Under the pieces are notes generated by a model. The model did not search any database. It was given only the letters and a program-made list of their open reading frames with translations, and had not been told where the DNA came from. From assembly GCA_963575745.1 (NCBI GenBank), contig CAUYUJ010018457.1, positions 37,501 through 101,500 of the forward strand: 64,000 nt of DNA. Direction: 5' to 3'. Position numbers and translations under genes: made by a program. Below are positions 56,801-64,000 of the stretch, piece by piece. The stretch comes from Prorocentrum cordatum. Lineage: Eukaryota; Sar; Dinophyceae; Prorocentrales; Prorocentraceae. Within the stretch, counting starts at the first letter, position 1. Each line of letters opens with the position of its first letter.

Positions 56801-59784
56801 CCGGGGATGGGATCCATCTGAATGCCGCTGGACTCCATGTTTTCACGGATGGTCTTGCCCATCCAGGCGCCCTCGGGATCGACTTGAAATATCCGCGGAC
56901 GGCCAACATGGGATATCCACCTGCTCCAGATCGAGTCCTTCAACTCCTCGGCGGTCGCGTTCTTATTCTTGACCATCTTGAACAGAACATGTCCAACCCC
57001 GAGTTTCGGACCCTGGTCAAGGTACAGCACTAACTTGAACTTCTCGTGGCTGCACGGGCCCTCCCACTCAGCTAGGTCACTCTGCAAAACAGCCCACTTC
57101 TTCGGGACCTCATCCGCCGAGCCGACGGGACGTGGAAGTCCTTGCTTTTGGCTCTCGTCACAGGCCGGGCATCGCATGCCTTTCGCGTGCTCCACGATCC
57201 TCTTGTCAGCACCTCGAGCCGCCAACGACCTGGCGACTTGGGCAAACGGACAGTGTCCGCACGCAGCGTGGATCCGACGGGCCGCGATCTCCACCTTCCG
57301 AAGCTCGTCCGGGTCGATTCCTGTCTTCGAGGCAGTCGCTGCGTAGACCGCGTCGATCTCTTCGTCCTCGGCCTCGAATTCGCGCGCTAGGTTGCAGATA
57401 TCCTCCATCCTCGGCTCTTCCAGCATAGCCCGGGCCGCCCTCTTGACGAACGCGTCTGGGTAGTGCGCTGTGGCCGCCGTCCTGGCACCGCCGACACAAG
57501 GACTGTGTTCATGACGCCCGTCGCACCTGATGGCCATGCGCTGACACATGCGGTCGGAAGTGGCCCAGACCTCCCAGGGTTTGACCATCGGCAACCCCGT
57601 GTCACGAGCTTTGACGCCCAGCATGCAACCATCGCAGACCACCGGCCGCATGTCGCACTCCCTGAAGACCTGCGTCACCTCTGGCCACCGGTACGGCTGC
57701 AAGTCCCTCGGCCACTCCCAGTGCACATGACCTCGGTCCGTCACCTGCTCCATGACGAGGATCAGACAGTTCCTGATGAGGCGCTTGGACCTTTTTCGAC
57801 TCGAAAGAACCTGCGCCCAGACCTCTGGCTTGTGACGATTGACATTGTTATTCCCAGACCATGGCCCACAAGGTAGGGAAAACCACATGTGCTCCGGGCG
57901 GACTCGCTCTCGCTCAGCTCTGGCCTTTTGCAGGCCTGCAGTGGTGGATAAATCAAAACCGTTCCAGCCACTAATTCGACTCGCACTGTCCGCGCCCGAC
58001 TCTTGCATCACGAATTGAGATAGGCCCGACGCTGGTGAGCAACAGACCTCCATTAGCTTGACTCTTGCCGCCCCTGTCAGGAACGCCCATGCTGGCGTTG
58101 AACTCTTGTCCAGACACCCCGCCAGCCAGGTAGCCTGAGAGTCAGTGAGATCCTTCAGTGGCCCTGCGCGGCCGGCCCAGGCGGGCCGCTCGACACTGAG
58201 CTCGTCTCCTCCACCCTCTGCACCCTGGTCGTGAGCGCATTCGTGGTCATCTTCATGTCCCCATGCAGGTCGATGATCTGCTCCTCCTTGGACGTCCCCG
58301 TCTCCATCGCGGCGGCCTCCTCGGTCATGGAGCGCTTTGCTGCCGTGCGCTGGCGAGTCTGGTCCATGACCAGCACCCACGGGCCCGTCGTCTTCTCGAG
58401 CTTCTCCCCTTTTACCCTGGGCTGAGGCAGTTCGAACTTGTTCATCATGTCCTCGGACTTGATCCCCTTCGTGACCAGCCAGTCGGTGAGACGCTTGAGG
58501 CGTGGATTGCTCCAGCTCACCAGCCACCCGGCATATTCCGGTTCCTTTTCCAGCAGCCCCTGGATGGTCAACGTCCCGTGACGGCCGAACGGCATCCTGT
58601 CGGAGCCCTTGACCATCCCCAGGCACTGCTCGTGTTTCTCGGTGATCAGGATCTGGAGGTCGCCGCGCGTCTCCCTGCTCGTCAGGACACAGCCCATGGC
58701 AATCGCATCCTCGACAAGCTCGGCCTTCTTCTTGTGGCGCACTGGTGCGCCACCGACTGGCATTGCCTTGTAGATCTGGCGCAGCCTGGCCCTCAGCATG
58801 CCGCGCGTCATGTGGGTCCCGTCCTCGCCCCATAGCGCCAGCTCGGTAAGGAGCTCCGCCTTGCGCATGCGGGACGTGGTAGGGTGCTGGTACATCTGAT
58901 CGCACGTCCGGAGGCTGCGGAACGCTCGAGAAAACCGACGCTTGAGCCGACGCCCTCTGGGACTGAAGTGTTGTTGACCATGTTGGATTTTGTCTGCCGT
59001 CGGCCTTCCGTAGGGCCGAGTCTTCTGCTTCAGGACCCCGAGGAGGTCCCCTGGATACTAGGTCACCCGGGACATCTTGATTAGGTTCCCCGAGACGTCT
59101 GGATTCCTTCGGATTCGTAGACCTACTCTGTGGACCTGTGGTGGCTCTAATAGATCCCGTAGAGGTACATAGTGGACCCGTAGACCTGCTCTGTGTTCCA
59201 GTAGATCCTATTGGAGATCCCGTAGAGGTCCTCTGTGAGCCAGTAGATGTACTTGAGAACCTCGTAGTCCTACTCGGAGCTCCCGTCGATGCCCAGCAAG
59301 GCCCAGAGGATGTACACGATAACCCCGTGGGGCCTGGGAGTGCCTCTGAGCCTGCGCTGCTGTCGGTGATTGTTGCCGCCAACGCCAGAGGTGATGACGA
59401 TGAGGAGGGAGGGACGCATGACGCACCAGACTCATGCGACTCCTCGCCTGCTGGGACCCCAGCGGGCTTGTCTGCAAGTGCTGCCACTCCCCGACTCAGA
59501 ATGCAATCTGCCGGCCTTTCGACACTCGCCGTACCGCCCAGCAAGTCGCACGTCAGGTCGATCAGTAGGTGGCCAGTACGGGACCTGGGAAACGAGATCA
59601 TCCTGAACGGGTCTATCTTCTTGAAGATACCACATGCTGCATCAAAATCCACGATAGCCCTCAGGTTGTTCAGCGTCTCAATCGACACCAGGATAGGAAT
59701 ACCTTTTCGCATCGATAGCGTGAAGAAAAAACGATACGTATTCACCTTGCACCAAAAGGGTAAACTTGACCCGGCACAGGACAC
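53824..59784 (-). CDS. pol: E2 Pol: protease end, methyltransferase-like domain, integrase, RT, RNase H (1,986 codons)
   Basis: Residues about 25-55 (IPILVSIETLNNLRAIVDFD) are the carboxy-terminal half of retropepsin, whose first half lies in the gag frame. A heptad-repeat region spans about 165-235. Residues about 575-760 form a methyltransferase-like domain: LMEVCCSPASGLSQFV, MWFSLPCGPWSGNNN (a Pro-Cys loop), HWEWPRD. Integrase has the zinc site HAACGHC...CPAC (about 841-872), Asp in LQSDLAEWEG (about 900), Asp in QVDPEGAW (about 969) and Glu in GGVERL (about 1,002). RT has LRWVLTWKID (about 1,455) and LSHVDDFLFAG (about 1,614). RNase H has GWGDAAF, ITDSKNLYD and WVHSDAMLANGLTKG. The frame is uninterrupted to the stop just inside the 3' LTR. 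Translation from gag would require a +1 shift at the A6/T6 run. Confidence 0.9.
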   Translation of the reverse strand: MSCAGSSLPFWCKVNTYRFFFTLSMRKGIPILVSIETLNNLRAIVDFDAACGIFKKIDPFRMISFPRSRTGHLLIDLTCDLLGGTASVERPADCILSRGVAALADKPAGVPAGEESHESGASCVPPSSSSSPLALAATITDSSAGSEALPGPTGLSCTSSGPCWASTGAPSRTTRFSSTSTGSQRTSTGSPIGSTGTQSRSTGPLCTSTGSIRATTGPQSRSTNPKESRRLGEPNQDVPGDLVSRGPPRGPEAEDSALRKADGRQNPTWSTTLQSQRASAQASVFSSVPQPPDVRSDVPAPYHVPHAQGGAPYRAGAMGRGRDPHDARHAEGQAAPDLQGNASRWRTSAPQEEGRACRGCDCHGLCPDEQGDARRPPDPDHRETRAVPGDGQGLRQDAVRPSRDVDHPGAAGKGTGICRVAGELEQSTPQASHRLAGHEGDQVRGHDEQVRTASAQGKRGEAREDDGPVGAGHGPDSPAHGSKALHDRGGRRDGDGDVQGGADHRPAWGHEDDHECAHDQGAEGGGDELSVERPAWAGRAGPLKDLTDSQATWLAGCLDKSSTPAWAFLTGAARVKLMEVCCSPASGLSQFVMQESGADSASRISGWNGFDLSTTAGLQKARAERERVRPEHMWFSLPCGPWSGNNNVNRHKPEVWAQVLSSRKRSKRLIRNCLILVMEQVTDRGHVHWEWPRDLQPYRWPEVTQVFRECDMRPVVCDGCMLGVKARDTGLPMVKPWEVWATSDRMCQRMAIRCDGRHEHSPCVGGARTAATAHYPDAFVKRAARAMLEEPRMEDICNLAREFEAEDEEIDAVYAATASKTGIDPDELRKVEIAARRIHAACGHCPFAQVARSLAARGADKRIVEHAKGMRCPACDESQKQGLPRPVGSADEVPKKWAVLQSDLAEWEGPCSHEKFKLVLYLDQGPKLGVGHVLFKMVKNKNATAEELKDSIWSRWISHVGRPRIFQVDPEGAWMGKTIRENMESSGIQMDPIPGQAHWQIGGVERLISLIKDMMTVLARECPGRSCEEYLARAMAAYSELDRHRGSSPLQVALGRAPDLDGTFMYAPGDPVNLPALESEAVDTAFGDNFKFMRQAQEAMLRWVYAERARRASHARSRKLNVYTPGTLVYYFRNPRSSSMTGRFYGPARVLATETVHRNGEVQPRPRVWLNACGRLIRCDPCQLRDASDREVAEHEIIHGTEMPWTFNNMSQGLRAGQYDDLADDPRLIPSDTEFVDAGDAPPFPTVPPAAEELKKRVSGKRVPTETHTSPKQPRVGPSAASASAPASQGREAETATFPATPARPPNKSRTTPSRLSPHDWGGLPPAAAAGGDHYGKERSDRQKRRDLTEEQGLTAEVQPFECFWSREDNAIEVEISLPEGARGGTVPRDLPTFVATQLRRQRAEVRERTLSAADVEKFKKAKVKEAQEWIKEMVLEGLPSHVTAPSDRLMRLRWVLTWKIDSAETWGRRAKARLVILGFQDPDLATEESYAPTATRTARQVFLQKAANLKMRVAKGDVKSAFLQGEELDRDLFVKPTGEIAEMLGLRSGQVAILKKSAHGLVQAPRAWHQAANRKLKELSWRQLEPDPCAWVLTSSSTAGGPDYIVAIALSHVDDFLFAGREADRVWQQARRQAMEAFRWTEWEYDTFTQCGVDITQRPDLGFTLSQATYTEQIEEIEVPSERRKQPSAPVTNAEKSQFRAATGSLQWKGTQTGLDILAELSMLQSKTESCTVDDLLKVNKLIKRTKETKDRVLKIFPFVDNELAVVGWGDAAFGNRVDGKSTEGRVVGIVPLCFLSGEETGVSLISWGSGKVERTCRSPPAAEVSATVNTEDEVTYVRFLLAELPGWKPDLRDPWDQVRKIPGCLITDSKNLYDRLRCPEKLMGGKEFRTGLELLDLRDRISACECPVRWVHSDAMLANGLTKGHERWQLDLFFSNECKWHLVYDQRFESAKKRKSLGIQALENVTCLDFRPDLWGEVATPAGK
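59105..59300 (-). repeat. Heptapeptide-coding tandem repeat (about 21-bp unit) in E2 pol
   Basis: The minus-strand frame reads successive seven-residue units of the type SSTSTGS, QRTSTGS, PIGSTGT, QSRSTGP, LCTSTGS, IRATTGP, QSRSTNP, about nine in all. The underlying DNA shows GTAGAxxTxCTCTGTGxxCC units. The region lies between protease and the methyltransferase-like domain, where a flexible Ser/Thr linker could tolerate repeat-number change. Confidence 0.75.
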
Positions 59785-61394
59785 GCTTCACCTCCCCGTT
59801 GCCGAACTTGTAGACGGGCCGGTCCTGCAGGTCGACCTCCATCGGCGGATGCCCCCTTGAGATCAGTATCTCGTTGAGGGTCTCCACCGCCTCGATACCT
59901 CCGATGGTCTTCGTCGCCCGGCAGTCGGTGATACCGTGCCCGTTCTCCGTGGCCCTCTCGACGATGTATGCCACCCTGACCTCGGGGTCGTCGAAGTCCA
60001 CCACGTTGCCGAGCTCCTCTGCCTGCAGCACGGTCTCGTCGTCTGAGCGAGTGTCGTACTCCGTCATCAAAACGAAACCATGGAGCTTGGCGTCGCCGTC
60101 GCCGCCATCCCGGCCAGGTGCCGGGCGGGTCTGGCTCAACTTGGGGCTCGCCCTGTCCGGACAGCTCCCTGTGCGATGGCCACCTCCGCACTTGAGGCAC
60201 GGACCCTGACGCCCGTCACTTCGCTGGCCCCCCCCGGAGCCGAAGAACTTCCTGCCCGTGCAGTGTCTGTTGATATGTTGCCGTGCGTCCTGCAGCCTTC
60301 TCTGGCTCGCCTGGAACTGGGCGTAGGCTTCCTCTTCCTCCGTGACCGCTATCGCGTAAACCTCGTCGTCGACGCCTTCTTCCTCGCCTTCCGTTGTCGA
60401 CGTCACTGCCATCGCATTGTCTCTCTCGTCGCCGTCGCCCCAGGTCTGCACGTCGTCCCCGTAGAACGCCATAGCGGCCACTTGTTGCCGAATGAACTTC
60501 GACTTCCTGTAGTCCCTGTCTTTCAGGTTCTCGTAACTAGGCCACTGAGTCCCGAGAGCACTCTCGACATTGTGGACTGTGAAATCGCCGCGGCACGATC
60601 CGATCACTGCTGCTATTTCGCCGCCGTCCAGGCCTGCGCGATGTAGTAGGTACCATCCTCTGATCACACTCGGCAACACTTCTGGCAAGTCCTGGGTGGG
60701 GAAAGAGCATTGACTGCTGCCTCTGGCCCCGCCATGGGCCCATGGATATCTATCCCAGCTCTGCCATCCAATGTTGCGCCACCTGTCCTGCCGTCCGTGG
60801 TCACCGGGCCACGCCTGTCCGTGCCGCTGAGCTTCGGGAACCTGCCAGTCTCGCACTTCAGGTGCTTCCTCATCGCCCTCGGGAGTACCCTCTTCACTCT
60901 CGACGCGGTGCCGCGGAGCATCACCTGGACTGTGTTGGCCGCCCATCGGCCATTGACTGAATGAAACTGCTCGGGTATCAGGCGTGTCCGGAATGAACTG
61001 GTCCTTGCTGCTATTCCTGACCATTCTAGCGAGAGCCACTCGAAGACGCTGGTAGCTCTCGTGCACACGAAAGCAATACTCAGCCATGCCCTCACCGCGC
61101 CGTTGGCGGAGCTTCACGAAGTACTCCTCCATGTGTCTGTCGCATCACATTCTTCTGTAGGTACTCCAGCAGTTAGTCAGCACCCCAAGAGTTGGACAGC
61201 CATCCGCGAGGCCGACCGATGAAAGCTGTTGCCGCTGCACCCGTCAGTCGAGCGACCAACCTGGGGCCGCGCACATACCTGTCCTCTCACTTCGTGCCGT
61301 CCACGTAGTTCATCACATCCTGCTGGAACTTCTCCCACGTACCGGCGCTGCCGTTCCACGTCGGCACCGTTGGGTTCTTCATGACCTCTGTCAT
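59678..61394 (-). pseudogene. gag: E2 gag-protease, broken by stops and shifts
   Basis: The ATG at 61,394 starts a typical dinoflagellate copia Gag (NPTVPTWNGSAGTWEKFQQD, GPRLVARLTGAAATAFIG). It meets TGA at 61,287-61,289 and TAA at 61,173-61,175, and then needs a +1 change near 61,135 to enter the 484-codon frame 59,678-61,132. That frame contains a Gag helix region (YFVKLRQRRGEGMAEYCFRV), a zinc knuckle CLKCGGGHRTGSC (C-x2-C-x4-H-x4-C), and the start of retropepsin at ITDCRATKTIGG, where DCR replaces the usual DSG/DTG and catalytic geometry is probably lost. A run of six T (sense; 59,726-59,731) marks the switch into the pol frame. Five T would keep one frame. Confidence 0.8.
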
Positions 61395-61415
61395 GTCTCC
61401 GTGGAGCAGAAACCT

Positions 61416-61427
61416 ACTCCGCTACCA
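61416..61427 (-). other. E2 primer-binding site
   Basis: The minus strand reads TGGTAGCGGAGT immediately after the CA ending the 5' LTR. The extended match TGGTAGCGGAGTAGGTTTC resembles the complement of a eukaryotic initiator tRNA-Met 3' arm. Confidence 0.75.
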
Positions 61428-61727
61428 TGTGAAGCGAAGCTTCACAGGGTGCACTCCTTTTCCACACGGCCAGCACACGTCCTCGTTGCTGGTCTCCACC
61501 AGGCGCTCCTCTGGCACCTTCTCGCACACGCGCGCACTGCTGAGCTGGGAGAGATGGGGCGTTGGGCATGGAATGTTCGCATTGGGCTCAATACGGTAAA
61601 AATAAAAAAAGGCGAGGGAGGTACTCTCACCTCCGGGGCACCCGTGGCCCCGATGAAGGCCTGTAGCACAAATGGCTATGGACAGAGCGAATGACTGCAC
61701 ACTGAAATGAACCGAGAGAAATCGACA
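61428..61727 (-). repeat. E2 5' LTR
   Basis: Plus-strand ends TGTGAAGCGAAGC and AAATCGACA give TGT...ACA termini. It matches the left LTR closely except for small indels near 61,605 and 61,672. Confidence 0.85.
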
Positions 61728-61911
61728 CCCTCCCCCCTCCTCTCCCCCGGCAAAACCCCCCCCTCCCCTACCCCCCCCCCCTCTCCAAAACCGGGGTGGT
61801 CGCTGCCGATGCGACCCCGCCCCCTCGAAAACCGAGGGGGGGGGGTCGCCGCCGGTTCGAACCCCCCCCTCCCCTCGAAAACCGGAAGGGGGGTCGCTGC
61901 GGTTCGAGCTC

Positions 61912-61943
<32 letters not shown>

Positions 61944-62785
61944 CACACACACTCACCGCCAGTAAACGACTCCTGGCCCCAACCACCGTCCGCGCCACAT
62001 CCCCCACTGTTGTTCCCAGCACCACTGTCCTCACCACCACTGTCCCCGCTGGTTCCACCACCGTCCCTACTGCCCCCACCAGTGCTCCCACCACTGTCGC
62101 ACTGTCCACACTGTCCCCACTGCTGTTCCCACCGTCCCCCACTGTCTCCATGGCCCCAACCGCTGCCCGACTACCCCCACTGTCCCCACTGTCCCACTGA
62201 CTCCTCCGCTGCCCCACTGAGCTGCCCCATTGTTCCCGCCGCTCCCCCCTGTCCCCACCACTGCCCCCACTGTACCTCTGTCCCATTGTCCCGCCGCCAT
62301 CCTCGCCACCGCCTCCGCCGCTGTCCCCGCCACCACTGTGCCCTCCAATGTCCCACTGTTTCCACCTCCCACTGTCCCTGCACCACTGCCTCCACCACCA
62401 CCGCCCCCACCGCTGTCCACTGTCCCCATTGTCCTCACCACTGTCCACACCACTACAGTCCCCGCCGCTGTCCCACTGCCCCCACCACTGCCCCGCTGTC
62501 CCCTCGCCGCTGCCCCCGCCACAACCGCCCCCATCACTGTCCGCGCCCCCCTCGGTTTTCGGGACGGGGGGGGGGGGGGTCGAACCGGCAGTGACCCTCC
62601 CCGGTCTTCGATGGGGGGGTTCGAACCAGTAGTGATCCCCCCCCTCCCCTTCTCACACTGAACTGGGAGGGGGGGGGGGGTTCGAACCGGTGGCGGCCCC
62701 CCCCCTCGGTTTTCCGGAGGGGGGGGGTAGGGGTTCGAACCGGTAGTGACCCCCTTCGGTTTTCCGCCAGCAGCGGTAGAACACG
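61728..62785. repeat. C-rich/G-rich inverted modules around a CCACTGTCC minisatellite
   Basis: At the right (62,550-62,765), four units have the form CGGTTTTC, poly-G, TTCGAACCGGTAGTGAC, poly-C. At the left (61,790-61,910), units read as the reverse complement (poly-G, TCGCxGCCGGTTCGA, poly-C, GAAAACCG). Between them lies about 570 bp of degenerate CCACTGTCCC/CACCACTGT repeats. A run of about 32 C occupies roughly 61,911-61,942. Poly-G and poly-C within each unit can pair or form quadruplexes. No gene is supported; long Thr/Pro frames are compositional. Confidence 0.75.
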
Positions 62786-62790
62786 CCCTT

Positions 62791-64000
62791 TCAGAGACCA
62801 GGGTCGCCCCATTCTGCCGGGCACAGGAGAGGCGGGTCATCCTGCGCAAAGACACTCGGGTAGTTTGAAACGAGATCAACACGTCTTTTCTCTGGGGTGC
62901 GGTGTCGTAGGAGACCTTCTCGGATGGGAAAGACTGGTCCCCCGTCAGGGATCACAACTTTCTTAACACGATGAACATGACCAGCGTTCGCCGTCTGGGT
63001 TCTTGGCGCATGTGGCCGCGTCGAAGGCGAGGTAGTCACCAGACCGGCGCCCTCCAGAAAGGAAGTGGTAACCCATGAACAAGCCTTCCCGAGTGGTCTC
63101 GTCAAACTTTGCCGCGGACTTGTCGAGGTCCGGGTTGAGGCATTTCCAACAGACTCGAGCACCGAAGGGAACGTGCCATTAGAAGGATTCTCCGAAGTGA
63201 ACTTCGCGCGAAGAGAAGTCTGCGCATGCATCCAAGGTGGCGGTAAGCCCATGACGCGGTCGGGCAGTGAAGTTGCCGCCACAGCACCATGCCTGCATAT
63301 AGCCTCTTTCCACCGTTCATGGCCTAGTCCCGAGCTGTGGAGGACAACTCGTGTACCTTGTATAACAGACTTAACCGCGCGCTCGGCCATGCCGTTGGTC
63401 TGTGGCTGGCGTGGTGCGCCGGCATCGTGGCGTCGCCCCAACAGTCGGCATGCTTTTTACAGCTCCCCGGAATTATCTGCATAATGCGTTTGACTGCGTC
63501 GCTCGGCGCTAGGACTTCCAGAATAGATGCCTCGGTTGTTTCGGCGTCTTTATGTTTCGCCGGGCGCGCCATGATGGCGCCCGTGAACTTATCCAGCACA
63601 ACTAGTGCGCATGCGTCGCCGTGCTTGTCGGCTGCCTCGTCCGCCGCAAGGACAATGCGGTCTGCAGTCAGAGCTTCACCGAATCGTTGCGGCACGAACG
63701 CTTCATATTGAATGTCGTTAACAGTAAGGCCACTTGGTAGGCGAGGCCGATGCCGGCGTCGACATGGCGCGTTGTGCACCAGGATTCGCGGGCAAATCTC
63801 ACAGTCGGGCTGCCTAGGATTGTGTGTGATGCAGTGCGAGGGGTCGATGGGAAGACGTGGTCCGCCTGGCAGAGCAGTCGTTGTAGTGGCCGTCAATGCA
63901 GGCGTGGCCACAGGCGCCGTCGCTGGAACTTGGTGTTGGGCACACCCGATAGGATGCAGCGTCGGCGCAGGCGTTGCCGCCGGCGCTGTCGGACCAACCT
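62791..64000 (-). pseudogene. C3: integrase of the decayed copia element (runs off the window)
   Basis: The frame open from the window edge to 63,324 contains SHCITHNPRQPDCEIC (H-x3-H-x6-C-x2-C zinc site), GEALTADRIVLAADEAADKHG (first catalytic Asp) and ALVVLDKFTGAIMARP. A frame change near 63,435 leads into 62,791-63,441 with APRQPQTNGMAERAVKSVIQGT (the NGxxER catalytic Glu region) and LGHERWKEA. The expected second Asp (SDNG-type) is not seen, because the segment IMQIIPGSCKK is altered. It ends beside the C-rich block. The next part of this element in order is at 52.2-53.3 kb. Confidence 0.7.
63970..63981 (-). repeat. GNRA-hairpin family 2, copy upstream of C3 integrase
   Basis: The sense strand reads GGCG-GCAA-CGCC with GCC upstream and TGC downstream, the same layout as the copies at 27.7-33.2 kb. 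It encodes AATPA in the open frame. Its stem differs from the other copies by compensated changes. Confidence 0.7.

Larger units (their letters stand above)
53453..61727 (-). mobile_element. E2: Ty1/copia-type LTR retrotransposon, about 8.3 kb
   Basis: Direct repeats of 307 and 300 bp with TG/CA ends bound a minus-strand gag and pol. The 5' LTR (right) is followed immediately by TGGTAGCGGAGT, a primer-binding site, and the gag ATG is only about 22 nt further. Pol is intact over 1,986 codons but gag is broken. LTRs differ by several substitutions and small indels, so it is older than the 16-kb element. Flanking pentamers (TCTTC left, CCCTC right) do not form a clear duplication. Confidence 0.85.

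Noticed and set aside
53448-61732. A 5-bp target-site duplication for E2
   Set aside because: TCTTC on the left and CCCTC on the right match at only three positions in a C-rich context, so no duplication can be claimed.
1-64000. Dinoflagellate spliced-leader, rRNA or tRNA genes
   Set aside because: By eye I found no spliced-leader sequence, no rRNA-like block and no cloverleaf with A and B boxes; a tRNAscan or covariance search would be needed to exclude diverged copies.

Overview
The window looks like nuclear DNA of a dinoflagellate. No genus is claimed. It is GC-rich and crowded with retroelements. Its non-LTR fragments carry the carboxy-terminal PCETWSAAR signature that I recall from dinoflagellate LINEs. 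It also holds at least four Ty1/copia-type elements with a methyltransferase-like fold ahead of the integrase. I recognise no host housekeeping gene, rRNA, tRNA, spliced-leader gene or CRISPR array. Most open frames lie in retroelements or are fortuitous frames in GC-rich repeats.

Layout, left to right. 1-2.5 kb: plus-strand 3' end of a LINE-type element (RT tail, C2H2 fingers, PCETWSAAR domain). 3.1-4.8 kb: higher-order repeats with CA and GA microsatellites. 5.8-7.3 kb: a second LINE fragment with a YMDD reverse transcriptase. 8.66-10.79 kb: about 23 copies of a 90-bp satellite. 10.835-20.016 kb: a decayed copia element on the minus strand (here C1), with 106-bp LTRs and a primer-binding site. 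20-26.7 kb: short repeats, a MITE-like hairpin element, an inverted outpost of the 90-bp satellite, and purine tracts. 26.7-33.95 kb: broken minus-strand coding sequence of unknown identity. 34.2-36.25, 52.2-53.3 and 62.8-64.0 kb: three separated pieces of one old copia element (C3), in the order integrase, RT, RNase H when read from the right.

C3 was split by two nested insertions. The larger is a 15.97-kb LTR element at 36,260-52,229, with 254-bp LTRs differing at 2 bases and a 5-bp target duplication. The other is an 8.3-kb copia element (E2) at 53,453-61,727 beside a C-rich inverted-repeat cluster. Removing the large element plus one duplication rejoins the C3 RT reading frame.

The 16-kb element is the most unusual object. 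Its six minus-strand frames span about 5,000 codons. They encode a Gag-like protein that starts inside the LTR and has two predicted membrane helices, a CCHC knuckle, a complete-looking Tpt1/KptA RNA 2'-phosphotransferase domain, a RING-H2 finger, a retropepsin, methyltransferase-like domains, integrase, RT and RNase H. It also carries at least 33 copies of a 14-nt hairpin. In the sense RNA each reads GCNNG-tetraloop-CNNGC, with a GNRA tetraloop in 32 of 33 and compensated stem changes; 27 of the 32 coding copies lie in one codon phase (peptide xGNxP). A second, shorter family (GGNG-GCAA-CNCC) is scattered through 27.7-33.2 kb and at 63.97 kb. I know of no description of such dispersed in-frame tetraloop elements in retrotransposons.
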